Shown piece after piece: positions 23,492-32,795 of a stretch of 34,725 bases of DNA. The position numbers were made by a program, and so were the translations under genes. Position 1 is the stretch's first letter, and every line of letters begins with the position of its first letter. Source of the stretch: Acetonema longum DSM 6540 (GTDB lineage: Bacteria > Bacillota > Negativicutes > Sporomusales > Acetonemataceae); the NCBI RefSeq assembly GCF_000219125.1, contig NZ_AFGF01000087.1:1-34725 (forward strand), in the 5' to 3' direction. The notes beneath the pieces are model-generated. The model was not told where the DNA came from. It ran no database searches and worked only from the letters and a program-made list of their open reading frames with translations.

Positions 23492-24712
23492 TTACTCGCC
23501 TCGCAATATTTTGGTCACTTTCGGCGCCCTCAACAGTGCAGGTGACTGCAGTCCAGATCCCAATAAAGGCCGCACGTAATACTTGAAAGCGTCGGTGACG
23601 TGATTGCTATCCTCATTGATGTACTCGTCAGGCATAAGTTTTGTTTTACCCGCTACCTCTTCCAGCTTCACCAATCGATAATCGACTGAGTAAAATCCAG
23701 TACGGTTTATAGTAACAGACCCATCTAAGTCTTGCCACATCGCCATTTGAACTGCTCGTTCCCCAGCTTCCCGGGCTTCTTGCTGGTCAACATCGGAAAC
23801 ACAGCCTAAAAACGACCTCTGCAGGTAACCAAACGTATCACTGCGAACTCTGGATATCCCCAATTTTCCCTTAACTTCTTGGGCCAGCAAATCTCCCAGG
23901 GCTCCCGTTCCGGAAAGTGTTAAATTACCGTGTGAATCTATGTCGATATCCTTGAGTAAAGAAGCTAGAATCGGTATGCCGGAATCATCCTTTATCCCCT
24001 CTGATACAGCTACCACACACCTCCCCAGCCGATCATAGATCCTCTTAACGTCGCCCAGGAATTTGTCAGTATTAAATTTTCGTTCCGGGAGATATATCAG
24101 GTGCGGACCATCGTCCGGATATTTCTGAGCAATTGCTGAAGCCGCGGTAAGAAAACCTGCATTACGCCCCATGACTATTCCCAGGTAGACTCCTGAGAGA
24201 GCCCGGGTGTCAAGATTAATACCTGTAAACGCCTGAGCAACAAACCTTGCTGCCGATCCATAGCCCGGGGTATGGTCATTAAGCACCAAATCATTGTCAA
24301 TAGTCTTCGGGACATGAATAGCACGAAGATCATATTTTGCCATTTTTGCCTCTTCATTTACAATACGTACGGTATCTGCCGAATCATTTCCCCCAATATA
24401 AAAGAAATAGCGTACATCATGAGCCTTTAGCACCTTAAATATTTCATGGCAATATTTGCTGTCAGGCTTTACCCGTGTTGACAATAGCGCAGAAGAAGGC
24501 GTCAGTGCGACTTGCTCCAAATTGTGCGTCGTCTCCTGAGTAAGGTCGAGAAAATCCTCATTAAGCAGACCCTCCACCCCTTTAATCGCTCCATATACTT
24601 TGGTAACCTGGGGAAATTTTCTCGCTTCCAGGACAATGCCGACTAATGTCTGATTAATAACCGCAGTAGGACCTCCTCCTTGGGCAATAAGGACTTTACC
24701 CGCCAATGACAT
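23492..24712 (-). CDS. pfp: Phosphofructokinase, probably PPi-dependent
   Basis: Encodes 406 residues, with GGGAGG 8 nt before the ATG. PFK motifs are GGGPTAVINQ (12-21), YIGGNDSADT (about 107), VPKTIDNDL (about 135) and MGRNAGF (about 182). ATP enzymes usually have GGDGS and PGTIDND. Here Asp replaces the second Gly, and Lys replaces Gly before TIDND; both changes mark pyrophosphate-using enzymes. It therefore probably interconverts fructose-6-phosphate and fructose-1,6-bisphosphate with PPi, reversibly, in glycolysis/gluconeogenesis. Length (about 400) also suits this group rather than the 320-residue ATP-PFK. Confidence 0.9.
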   Translation of the reverse strand: MSLAGKVLIAQGGGPTAVINQTLVGIVLEARKFPQVTKVYGAIKGVEGLLNEDFLDLTQETTHNLEQVALTPSSALLSTRVKPDSKYCHEIFKVLKAHDVRYFFYIGGNDSADTVRIVNEEAKMAKYDLRAIHVPKTIDNDLVLNDHTPGYGSAARFVAQAFTGINLDTRALSGVYLGIVMGRNAGFLTAASAIAQKYPDDGPHLIYLPERKFNTDKFLGDVKRIYDRLGRCVVAVSEGIKDDSGIPILASLLKDIDIDSHGNLTLSGTGALGDLLAQEVKGKLGISRVRSDTFGYLQRSFLGCVSDVDQQEAREAGERAVQMAMWQDLDGSVTINRTGFYSVDYRLVKLEEVAGKTKLMPDEYINEDSNHVTDAFKYYVRPLLGSGLQSPALLRAPKVTKILRGE

Positions 24713-24830
24713 ATGTACTACCTCCCACAGCTATAAAGTAGATTTTCCCCAAATGCTTTTATAATAATATTATTACCGTCCGCTGAGCAGCCAGAACCAA
24801 AGTCAGATGTTTTGCTTATCATGCTGGTGC

Positions 24831-24916
24831 AGATAAAGCTTGAATAGCGGAGCAATCAAGTACAATTGACTTTAATTTATATTGTGGGTATTTTATTTTG
24901 GTTATATTTTATTCAT
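24831..24916 (-). pseudogene. Decayed duplicate of the VOC gene 5' end
   Basis: On the minus strand, from ATG 24916-24914, the sequence parallels the first 86 bases of the VOC gene. The run AAGTCAATTGTACTTGATTG is identical in both, and CAAGCTTT(A/G)TCTG marks the last match. Early indels create a TAA after four codons. It lies upstream of pfk in the same orientation as the intact VOC gene downstream, so the pfk gene is bracketed by a direct partial duplication. Confidence 0.7.
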
Positions 24917-24956
24917 TCTAATATCGATATAATTCCCATCTTCTGTAACAAACTAT

Positions 24957-24998
24957 AAAATCCTGCAAAATCTCTTGAAGAGCATTTTGTGGGATTTT
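24957..24998. terminator. Imperfect bidirectional hairpin between pfk and the carboxyltransferase operon
   Basis: AAAATCCTGCAAAATCTCTT pairs with AAGAGCATTTTGTGGGATTTT-like sequence with three mismatches. T tracts occur on both strands. It separates the divergent transcription units and may end a leftover transcript. Confidence 0.45.
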
Positions 24999-25127
24999 AC
25001 TTTCACAAACAATCCACCTCACCGATTTCATTGAGTACAAACACTAAAAGCTTTGTATTTTATCGCTATTATTTAAGTTGCCGACTCGGGCATCCGAATT
25101 TAATCATAATGAGAATGCCCAAAAAAA

Positions 25128-25149
25128 TCCTAATAATCTCCTAATAATC
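25128..25149 (+). promoter_or_regulatory. Tandem candidate activator sites (UAS)
   Basis: TCCTAATAATC occurs twice in perfect tandem (25128-25138 and 25139-25149), about 45-65 bp upstream of the -24 element. The core TCCTAATA recurs as a dyad upstream of the other sigma-54 promoter at 33773-33821. It is probably bound by the activator encoded at 28308-30401. Confidence 0.5.
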
Positions 25150-25193
25150 AAATAGTCTTTTGGTTAAGACCCTGCTGATAGTATTTCGGATAT

Positions 25194-25209
25194 TGGCATA
25201 AAAATTGCA
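25194..25209 (+). promoter_or_regulatory. Sigma-54 promoter (-24/-12)
   Basis: TGGCATAAAAATTGCA has the invariant GG and GC dinucleotides separated by exactly 10 bases and closely matches the TGGCAC-N5-TTGCA consensus. It lies about 112 bp before the carboxyltransferase ATG. A sigma-54 activator gene is nearby. Confidence 0.85.
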
Positions 25210-25320
25210 TTTTACATTACTCAAGTGTTGTTGAAGATTGTAAAAATCGAACGAGCAAGTATTGTACAAACAAATTCAGCAGCACCATGACAAATAATTA
25301 TGTGAAAGGAAGTCACGTAC

Positions 25321-26667
25321 ATGAGCAAACCACTAAAAATTGTCGAAACTATATTGCGAGATGGACACCAATCTCTAGCAGCAACACGGATGAGAACGTC
25401 TGATATGCTTCCTGTTTTAGAGCAATTAGATGATGCTGGGTTTTGGGCGCTGGAGGCCTGGGGCGGAGCAACTTTTGACAGTTGTCTTCGATTCTTGAAC
25501 GAAAATCCATGGGATCGATTACGTACACTGAAAAAATATATCCGGAAAACTCCAATTCAAATGTTGCTTCGGGGTCAGAATATTCTAGGCTATAATCACT
25601 ACGCTGATGATGTGGTCAAAGAGTTCATCAACAGAGCAGTTGATAACGGCGTAGGTGTCATAAGGATATTTGACGCATTGAATGATGTCCGCAACTTAGA
25701 GGTTTCCATCCGTGCTGCCAAAGAAGCGGGGGCTCACGTTCAAGGAGCTTTCGTTTATACAATCAGTCCGTATCACGACATCGACAGCTTTCTGAAAGTA
25801 GCGAAAGATTTGGTCAATCTGGGTGTAGACTCAGTTTGCATTAAAGATATGGCAGGATTGCTGGCGCCATATGCAGCATTTGAGTTGGTGCGTACATTAA
25901 AGTCTAACATACCGGCGCCTATTCATCTGCACACTCACTACACCAGCGGAATGGCTTCGATGACTTATCTAAAAGCGATTGAAGCCGGTGTCGATATCGT
26001 AGACTGCGCTCTGTCTCCTTTCTCGATGGGGACTTCGCAGCCTGCTACCGAGGCTGTAGTGGCTGCCTTGGAAGGAACAGAGCGGGATACGGGCATCGCC
26101 AAGGAAAAACTATACCCTATTGCGGATCACTTCCGGGGTGTAAAAAAGGAATTGGCTGAAACTTTTAAACTCAATACAGCAATCGATATCGATACCAAAG
26201 TACTTACTTACCAGATTCCCGGCGGCATGCTGTCCAATTTTCTTAACCAGTTAAAGGAGCAAGGCATGGCCGACAAATATCCGGAACTGCTGGAGGAAAT
26301 GCCGCGTGTCCGCGCTGAACTCGGGTATCCCCCGCTTGTGACTCCTACTAGTCAGATTACCGGATCAATGGCAGCCTTTAATGTCATGCTGGGCAGATAT
26401 AAGGTCGTGCCACGTGAGGTAAAAGACTTGGCCCGGGGTAAATATGGGCGAACCCCTGCACCGATTGATCCGGCAACAAGAGAGACAATACTTGGTGATG
26501 AGCCATTAATTGAGCATCGGCCGGCTGATGATATTGCACCGCAAATGGCTGCCTTAACAGCAGATCTTGCCGATAAGGGATATCCCAATGCATTGATAGA
26601 AGATGTGCTATCTTACGCACTATTTCCAGAAGTTGCGTTAGACTTTTTAAGAGAAGATGGTTGCTGA
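25321..26667 (+). CDS. Biotin-dependent carboxyltransferase subunit (5S / PycB / OadA type) without biotin domain
   Basis: Encodes 448 residues; GAAAGGAAG precedes the ATG. It has a TIM-barrel carboxyltransferase domain with VETILRDGHQSLAATRMRT (metal- and keto-acid-binding DGHQS) and LRGQNILGYNHYADDVV. Further motifs are CIKDMAGLLAPYAA (the Lys that is carboxylated) and HLHTHYTSGMA (metal His pair). The helical PYC/OADA domain (about 300-445) follows, but the protein ends at FLREDGC with no MKM biotinyl domain. It thus resembles transcarboxylase 5S or PycB-type subunits that need a separate biotin carrier, which is not in this window. It transfers CO2 between oxaloacetate/pyruvate and biotin. 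It is first in a sigma-54 operon with the hydrogenase. Confidence 0.9.
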   Translation: MSKPLKIVETILRDGHQSLAATRMRTSDMLPVLEQLDDAGFWALEAWGGATFDSCLRFLNENPWDRLRTLKKYIRKTPIQMLLRGQNILGYNHYADDVVKEFINRAVDNGVGVIRIFDALNDVRNLEVSIRAAKEAGAHVQGAFVYTISPYHDIDSFLKVAKDLVNLGVDSVCIKDMAGLLAPYAAFELVRTLKSNIPAPIHLHTHYTSGMASMTYLKAIEAGVDIVDCALSPFSMGTSQPATEAVVAALEGTERDTGIAKEKLYPIADHFRGVKKELAETFKLNTAIDIDTKVLTYQIPGGMLSNFLNQLKEQGMADKYPELLEEMPRVRAELGYPPLVTPTSQITGSMAAFNVMLGRYKVVPREVKDLARGKYGRTPAPIDPATRETILGDEPLIEHRPADDIAPQMAALTADLADKGYPNALIEDVLSYALFPEVALDFLREDGC

Positions 26668-26705
26668 TTTATGATAATAAAAAATTAATAAAAGCGGGAG
26701 AAAAT

Positions 26706-28199
26706 ATGCCACAAGTAACTGATGTCGTGAAAATTCACCGTAAAATTTTAACAAAAACAGCCCAGTACGCATTGGAAGGAACTTTAAAAGAAAATATTAC
26801 AGGAATACCGAAATCGATTGTCACTGAAGACGGCCCTCGCTATCGATGCTGCATTCACAAGGAACGAGCCGTACTTAACGATAGAATCGCTATAGCACTC
26901 AGTCAACCCCTTGGTACGAATCTGCAGGAGGCGGCGGAAAACGCTTTATCAGGCAAATCAACAAATATGCCTATTATGCAGGTTTTACCCGCGGCCTGTG
27001 ATAAATGCCCCATCGATAAATTTATTGTGACCGACGCTTGCCGGAATTGTGTAGCTCACAACTGCATAAGCGCTTGTGCGAAGAAAGCGATCATGGTTGT
27101 GCAAAATAAAGCATATATGGATAAGACCAAATGCTCTGAATGCGGTCTCTGCAAACGTTCATGTTCGTATGGCGCTATTATAGAAATCAGCCGGCCTTGC
27201 GAACGATCCTGCAATCTACAGGCAATTACTGCCGGCAGTGACCGCAGGGCGGTTATAAATTACGAAAAATGCGTTCAGTGTGGTGCATGTAAGGCAGGAT
27301 GTCCATTCGGAGCAATAAGCGACCGTTCAATGCTAGTCCAAGTGATAAACCATTTGAAAAATGGCAGCCGCGTTTATGCGGTGGTAGCCCCGTCTATAGT
27401 CGGCCAATTCGGTGTTAAGGTAAAAACATCTCAAGTGATGAATGCTTTGCAGAAAATTGGATTCCACAACGTTCTGGAAGTCGCCATGGGGGCAGATATT
27501 ATTGCATTAGAAGAGACTAAGGAATTCTTAACTAAGGCCATAGAACAGCCTGGTTTTATGACCACTTCATGTTGTCCGGCATTTGTCGATATGATTGAAA
27601 AGCATATGCCGAACATAAAAAATCAAGTCTCTACGACTGTATCACCCATGATTGCGATAGGTAAAGTAATTAAGAATGATGACCCGGATGCAGTTATAGT
27701 ATTTATTGGGCCTTGTATTGCAAAGAAGTCAGAGATTATAAAACATCCTGGGATTATCGATTATGTCGTTAGTTTTGAAGAATTGGCAGCTTTATTTGAA
27801 GGCGCCAATATTAACATTACGGAAATTGAAGAAAGAACCTACGAAAGTACTGCATCTCATGATGGGAATATTTTTGCCCGGGCAGGCGGTGTCTTGTCGG
27901 CTGTATTAAATACCGCGAAAGAAATGGATCCCGGCATAAAGATTTTGCCCCATCGGTGTGACGGTCTAGAAAACTGCAAAACAGCTCTTGCTAATATCCG
28001 TGATGGTAAAATTAATGCAAATTTCTTTGAGGGTATGGCTTGCGAAGGCGGTTGCATCGGCGGGCCAGGTTCGCTAAGCGATTATCGTATTACATCCAGG
28101 TTATTAGACAATCACGCCGAAGCGCTTACAGTTAAAACATCGCCTGAAAATAAGAGAGCGTTAGAGGAAGTGAATAAGCACCTTCACTGGCACTATTGA
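26706..28199 (+). CDS. Monomeric [FeFe] hydrogenase, group-B-like
   Basis: Encodes 497 residues from the ATG at 26706, chosen for the GCGGGAG site upstream (a longer frame starts at 26661). The N-terminal half has Cys clusters: CDKCPIDKFIVTDACRNC (about 98-115), CSECGLCKRSC (about 140) and CVQCGACKAGCPFGAI (about 190). The H-cluster motifs are TTSCCPAFVD (about 285), GPCIAKKSE (about 335) and EGMACEGGCIGGPG (about 441). TSCCPAF instead of TSCCPxW, and the IGPCIAKK form of motif 2, fit the poorly studied group B enzymes. It likely exchanges electrons with ferredoxin to make or sense H2. It sits 38 bp behind the carboxyltransferase gene. Maturases are not in this window. Confidence 0.9.
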   Translation: MPQVTDVVKIHRKILTKTAQYALEGTLKENITGIPKSIVTEDGPRYRCCIHKERAVLNDRIAIALSQPLGTNLQEAAENALSGKSTNMPIMQVLPAACDKCPIDKFIVTDACRNCVAHNCISACAKKAIMVVQNKAYMDKTKCSECGLCKRSCSYGAIIEISRPCERSCNLQAITAGSDRRAVINYEKCVQCGACKAGCPFGAISDRSMLVQVINHLKNGSRVYAVVAPSIVGQFGVKVKTSQVMNALQKIGFHNVLEVAMGADIIALEETKEFLTKAIEQPGFMTTSCCPAFVDMIEKHMPNIKNQVSTTVSPMIAIGKVIKNDDPDAVIVFIGPCIAKKSEIIKHPGIIDYVVSFEELAALFEGANINITEIEERTYESTASHDGNIFARAGGVLSAVLNTAKEMDPGIKILPHRCDGLENCKTALANIRDGKINANFFEGMACEGGCIGGPGSLSDYRITSRLLDNHAEALTVKTSPENKRALEEVNKHLHWHY

Positions 28200-28307
28200 C
28201 TATAATCTGTACTCGTATGATCGGAGCAGGTAAAGCAAACTATCCTTACCCGAGGCATAGCTTATGCTTAATAGTTAGCAACTTATGATCACATTGGAGG
28301 GAGTGCA

Positions 28308-30401
28308 TTATACATCTCTATGTTTCCAGGAATCGAGACTTTGAAGCAGTTCATTCCCTTTTTCAGTAACTTTATTGCCTTGCTTAGTAGCACCCGCAAT
28401 CAGATAACCATTTTTTATTAAGATTTTTAACCAGTGGCGGACTTTATATTCAGACCATCCTAAATTTAACAATTCCAGTCTTTTTAACAGAGCATTCCTG
28501 CCCAACCCTTTTTTCTCCACCGCACATGCACTTTTTATTTCAGCCAGGATCGCAGCTACCTCTTTGCGGACATTCTGCATCTCCAGTTCATGAACAAAGC
28601 CGTCAGTATCCTTTTCGATTTGAACATCAGAGAACGCAACAGGAGCTTTTGGCCCCTTGCCAGTTATATAAGATGGCAAGTGTTCTATCGATGCCTCATT
28701 CCAGCCGACAACATTATATAAATATATAACTATATTCTGAAGTTCACGTATATTGCCTGGCCAGCTATATCGCTGCAAGAAAGCCGAAAGCTCGGAATGC
28801 AGCCGCAAAGGATAGCCATACGATTTCCGGCTAAAAAAATCGATAAGTTTTATTATATCGCCCCCTCTTGCCGCCAAGGAGGGAATATTAATGGGCAATG
28901 TACACAGTCGGTAATATAAATCCCCACGAAATTTACCGGACTCCACCAATTGGACTAAATTCTTATTCGTTGCGGCTACGACCCTTACATCAACAGGCGT
29001 TACAGCCCTTCCTCCCACCCGCCGGACCTCTCGTTCTTCCAGCACGCGAAGCAGCCTTTTCTGCACTTCCAGCGATGCATCACCTATCTCATCCAGAAAT
29101 ATCGTCCCTTTATGAGCTTCTTCAAAAAGGCCCGGTTTTCCGCCCTTTTTAGCACCAGTGAAGGCCCCCTCATCATAGCCAAATAATTCACTTTCAATGA
29201 GATTTTCCGGTAATGCTGCAAAATTTATTGCCACAAAGCCGCCATGCTTTCGCGGTGACAGATTGTGTATAGCTTGGGCGAACATTTCTTTTCCCGTTCC
29301 ACTTTCACCCTCCAGCAATATCGTGGACTCCGTCTTTGCAAAGTGTGTCGCTAATTGAATAGCGTTCTTTAATTCCGGTGACTCGCCGATAATATCGCTA
29401 AATGAGTATTTGGCTAAGTTACCGGACAGCCTCAATTCACGTCTTACTTTCGTCTCAAGCTCCTGGACCTCCGAAACAGGCCGTATGGTAGCGACAGCCC
29501 CTGAAACAAAACCAGTTGTATCAATAATAGGATTGGCATCAAGAATATAATGACTAGAACCAATTTGTTTAAAGTCATGCCGCAGCAGCTGACGTTCCCG
29601 GATGACGGATCTCAAATCAATTTCAGGTGCAATCCTCGTCATTTTTTGGCCTATCACTTCTTTTTCCTGGAGTTGCAATAACTTTGCGGCTGCAGGATTC
29701 AGCAAGGTAACTTCTTCCTCTGTATCTACTGCTATAATTGCCTGGGTGACTGTATTGAGCAATGCACTGTTTAACGAAGCGATTTGCTGCCGCTTTACCG
29801 TGATCGCCATGATATCATGAATATACTGATTTGATATTTTGTTTAAAATTTGCAAAGGCAGATGTAAATGATGAATCAGTTGCGCAAAAGTGGAAATATC
29901 CAGTCCTTTTGCTCCCAAATCTATAACCGTGCGTATAGATGGCGGTACAAGATTCCTGGAACCTGTAATAATTACAGTATTGATTTCGCTCGATAATTCC
30001 ATTTGACATCCCGGATAGTAAGGATACATCGTTATATGGTGTATACCAAAATTTTTGACCATTTCGATACCCATCAAAGCTGTCTCTTTAGAGTGAGTCG
30101 CAAAAATGGCTTTAGTGGTTGGGTCCAACTCCAGCAGATGATCAAGATGTTCAGTATTAATTGTCCGGTCGGCAATAAAAATTGTCTTCCTTTCCGGCAA
30201 GTGTGGTTTAACGACATTATATACCACTTTAGAGGAGGTGATATATACATCACTATCAACGACACCAGTCAAATCATCCAGGTTGTTTAAACTCCATTCT
30301 TTAACATTTATATATTGTCCAAGGAATCGCGAAAGCTGCTGAGCTGGCAGTCTGCAGACGGCTTCATTTCGACCAATAAAACATACTTCAGCCTTCTTCA
30401 T
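28308..30401 (-). CDS. Sigma-54-dependent activator (PrpR_N-like, PAS, AAA+) with winged-helix end
   Basis: Encodes 697 residues from the ATG at 30401 (GGAG 8 nt upstream; the longer start at 30434 lacks a usable site). Residues about 1-190 resemble the PrpR N-terminal sensor fold and 215-320 are a PAS domain ([20 protein letters not shown]). Residues about 330-570 are the AAA+ domain, with GESGTGKE (Walker A, about 364), [14 protein letters not shown] (sigma-54-contacting GAFTGA) and [11 protein letters not shown] (Walker B). The C-terminus lacks a typical Fis helix pair; instead [20 protein letters not shown], then [11 protein letters not shown], looks like a winged helix. It probably activates the two -24/-12 promoters on either side. 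Confidence 0.9.
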   Translation of the reverse strand: MKKAEVCFIGRNEAVCRLPAQQLSRFLGQYINVKEWSLNNLDDLTGVVDSDVYITSSKVVYNVVKPHLPERKTIFIADRTINTEHLDHLLELDPTTKAIFATHSKETALMGIEMVKNFGIHHITMYPYYPGCQMELSSEINTVIITGSRNLVPPSIRTVIDLGAKGLDISTFAQLIHHLHLPLQILNKISNQYIHDIMAITVKRQQIASLNSALLNTVTQAIIAVDTEEEVTLLNPAAAKLLQLQEKEVIGQKMTRIAPEIDLRSVIRERQLLRHDFKQIGSSHYILDANPIIDTTGFVSGAVATIRPVSEVQELETKVRRELRLSGNLAKYSFSDIIGESPELKNAIQLATHFAKTESTILLEGESGTGKEMFAQAIHNLSPRKHGGFVAINFAALPENLIESELFGYDEGAFTGAKKGGKPGLFEEAHKGTIFLDEIGDASLEVQKRLLRVLEEREVRRVGGRAVTPVDVRVVAATNKNLVQLVESGKFRGDLYYRLCTLPINIPSLAARGGDIIKLIDFFSRKSYGYPLRLHSELSAFLQRYSWPGNIRELQNIVIYLYNVVGWNEASIEHLPSYITGKGPKAPVAFSDVQIEKDTDGFVHELEMQNVRKEVAAILAEIKSACAVEKKGLGRNALLKRLELLNLGWSEYKVRHWLKILIKNGYLIAGATKQGNKVTEKGNELLQSLDSWKHRDV

Positions 30402-30565
30402 ATCATTACTCCATAAAACAAATTTATCGGCCATCCCTTAAGAGACAGACAATTAACTTCTGTCTAACATGATGATACCATATAAGTAATTCTATACGCT
30501 ATCCCCTGTCAGGCGAACTTACTGAACATGGCTAATAAGCCTTTCCAGTCTTTGCTTGCTCTAGT

Positions 30566-30600
30566 AAAAAGACTGCCAACAATTACTTGTCGGCAGTCTG
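30566..30600 (-). terminator. Rho-independent terminator of the CitMHS operon
   Basis: On the minus strand AGACTGCCGAC pairs with GTTGGCAGTCT (one mismatch) and runs into a TTTTTACT tract. It lies 50 bp beyond the transporter stop. Confidence 0.7.
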
Positions 30601-30651
30601 TCCGAGGTTTAACAACATCGGTAATTTATCCGAATTCTCATATATTTTACG

Positions 30652-31971
30652 TTAAAAAGGAAACAATCCGAGGACTAATGCGGTAGCTATAAAGATAAGC
30701 GTTATCATAATCGCCGGTATTAAACCATACTTTTGCAAATCAGCCATACTAACGCCGCTCATTCCAACCAAAAGCCACGTAGAGGCTGTGAGTGGGCTGA
30801 AGGTATGCGGAGGCGGTCCAAGCAATGATGCCCGAGCGATTTCAACTGTCGAAATACCATAGGCGGAAGCCGCTTTAGACAAAACAGGAAGGACTCCAAA
30901 GTAAAAAGCGTCATTCGTCATGAAGAAAGTGCCTGGAATAGTGAGCAACGCCGTAAACAATGCCATATGCGCCCCCATGGAAGACGGGATCATGGCGATG
31001 AGTGACTGTGCCATCTGATCCACCATTTTGGTGCCAGACATAATCCCCATCATAATGCCGGCAGCAAAGATGAGTGAAATAACCGGCAGTGCAGAGGAAG
31101 CGTGTTCTTTCACGCGCTCTTGCTGATCCGCTAATTTAGGATAGTTGACCACAAGCACCAAGCCGGTTCCAATCATGAACAGAAGCATTAATGGCAAAAC
31201 TTCCGTCATGAGACAATATAACAGAACCGTGGTCAGGCCCAAGTTAAACCAAAACAGCTGAGGCCGCTTTAGCGTATCTGTAGATGCAGTTTCCGGGATA
31301 TTCGTACATTCATCAGTTGCACTGACTGATTTCACCCAGCCGAGACGCTTGCGTTCACGCATTCCCCAGACATAAGCAAAAATCAGGACCCCGACGGTAG
31401 CAACTACCATACCGGGTATTAGGGGTAAAAACACTTCTTCGCTGGTTAAATTAAGCGAAGCCAATACCCGCCCGGTTGGTCCGCCCCAGGGCAACAAGTT
31501 CATTATGCCAACTTGCAAAGCACAGAGAGTAGGCAGCATAGCCGGGTGAACACCGACACTCTTATGCACCGCCAGCAAGGCTGAGCACACTGTCAGATAA
31601 GTGGTGGCGCCATCGCCGTCAAGCGATACTATCGCCGACAAAATACAGGTACCGACAGCAACCCGTAGCGGATCACCTTTAACCACTTTTTTAATAGCAT
31701 TGACCAGCGGGTCAAATAATCCCGCATCAATCATCGTACCGAAATACAGAATCGCGAAACAAAGCATTACCGCTGTTGGCGCCGCTTGTAAAACACCATC
31801 TTTCATCCATCCGCCCATTTTTGCCGGATCGGCCATACCCATCACAACAAGGCCAATTCCAAACACTATCGGAACCAACATAAGCGCAACCATCGCCGAC
31901 ATACGCTTGCTCAAGATCAGGTACATAAACAGACAGATCATCATGAAGCCTAAAAATGCTACTAAAGTCAT
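30652..31971 (-). CDS. CitMHS-family citrate-metal/proton symporter
   Basis: Encodes 439 residues from the ATG at 31971 with GAGAGGAG upstream; an upstream in-frame extension to 32085 has no site. About 12 membrane helices are present. Family hallmarks are AILYFGTMIDAGLFDPLVNA, SLDGDGATTYLTVCSALLA, MNLLPWGGPTGR and NDAFYFGVLPVLSKAA. The last third has GPPPHTFSPLTASTWLLVG. Known CitMHS proteins import citrate complexed with Mg or Ca in symport with protons. Substrate choice here could extend to related tricarboxylates. It is third in an operon, 167 bp behind the unknown Cys-rich protein, and under the sigma-54 promoter at 33611. Confidence 0.9.
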   Translation of the reverse strand: MTLVAFLGFMMICLFMYLILSKRMSAMVALMLVPIVFGIGLVVMGMADPAKMGGWMKDGVLQAAPTAVMLCFAILYFGTMIDAGLFDPLVNAIKKVVKGDPLRVAVGTCILSAIVSLDGDGATTYLTVCSALLAVHKSVGVHPAMLPTLCALQVGIMNLLPWGGPTGRVLASLNLTSEEVFLPLIPGMVVATVGVLIFAYVWGMRERKRLGWVKSVSATDECTNIPETASTDTLKRPQLFWFNLGLTTVLLYCLMTEVLPLMLLFMIGTGLVLVVNYPKLADQQERVKEHASSALPVISLIFAAGIMMGIMSGTKMVDQMAQSLIAMIPSSMGAHMALFTALLTIPGTFFMTNDAFYFGVLPVLSKAASAYGISTVEIARASLLGPPPHTFSPLTASTWLLVGMSGVSMADLQKYGLIPAIMITLIFIATALVLGLFPF

Positions 31972-32138
31972 TTTGTCTCTCCTCTCAAACTGTTGGGTCG
32001 TCTTACTGAAGCCGACCGCCGCAGAAAAACTCATGATAGAATTCTTCAACCGCTGAATAAGCTTCAGCAAGCCGCCCACATACATACAAAAAACGCAAAG
32101 ATTACATTGCCCTTACATTGCCATTGCCAGCAAATTAT

Positions 32139-32762
32139 TTATTTTTTAATATTATCTTTGATGATGTCCGAGCACCGGACTTGATTGAAAATACCACAGT
32201 AGCAGAAATTAGCAAGTTTGATCGAACCTTCTTCCGGAGTTAAACGCCCAGCTTCCACTTGTTTGATAATGTGTTTGACAAACTTGGGCGGAATCATATG
32301 GTGTCCACACATTGTCGTGATGGAAAGTGTAACATCGTCGGGAAGATTATCCTTCTTGCCCCATACTCCCAGTGAGTAATTGACAGAGTGCGGAGTGACT
32401 CCAGCCTCGCGGCAGGCTGGAATGACTTCGTTCAGGATACCGGTAATAACGACAGACTGTCCTAAATCTTTAGCTTTAATCCGCTTTAAGAATTCAACTA
32501 CTTGCTCTCTGCGCGTAAACACACCACGCAGACGCGATTTATCGGTAATGCGCTCTTTAATCTCTTCGACGCTATAACCAGTAATAGGTCCGGTCTTTAC
32601 ATCCCCCCAATTTTCTGAACCTACAGCTTCAGCAGCAGCAATAAATTCCAGCGCCTTGGGTTTTATGTTTACATCATTGACTCCTTTCGTCTGATACATG
32701 AACCAGTTGAAATCCTTCTTTTGGGATTCAATGTCTCCCGATCTGTGCAGTGAATGTGTCAT
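32139..32762 (-). CDS. Uncharacterised Cys-rich protein of the citrate-transporter operon
   Basis: Encodes 207 residues from the ATG at 32762, chosen for GGAGGG 6 nt upstream (the frame extends to 32789). The protein is soluble. Residues about 120-207 contain VTLSITTMCGHHMIPPKFVK and KLANFCYCGIFNQVRCSDII. The Cys/His set (CGHH, CYC, RC) could bind an Fe-S cluster or metal. The middle has GQSVVITGILNEVIPACREA. No known family is recognised. It follows the ferredoxin-domain gene by 33 bp, so the two probably form one complex. Position before a CitMHS transporter suggests a redox or sensing step linked to citrate-like substrates. This is inference. Confidence 0.7.
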   Translation of the reverse strand: MTHSLHRSGDIESQKKDFNWFMYQTKGVNDVNIKPKALEFIAAAEAVGSENWGDVKTGPITGYSVEEIKERITDKSRLRGVFTRREQVVEFLKRIKAKDLGQSVVITGILNEVIPACREAGVTPHSVNYSLGVWGKKDNLPDDVTLSITTMCGHHMIPPKFVKHIIKQVEAGRLTPEEGSIKLANFCYCGIFNQVRCSDIIKDNIKK

Positions 32763-32795
32763 AATGGTTCCCTCCAAGTTTAGATTCATTGCGCT

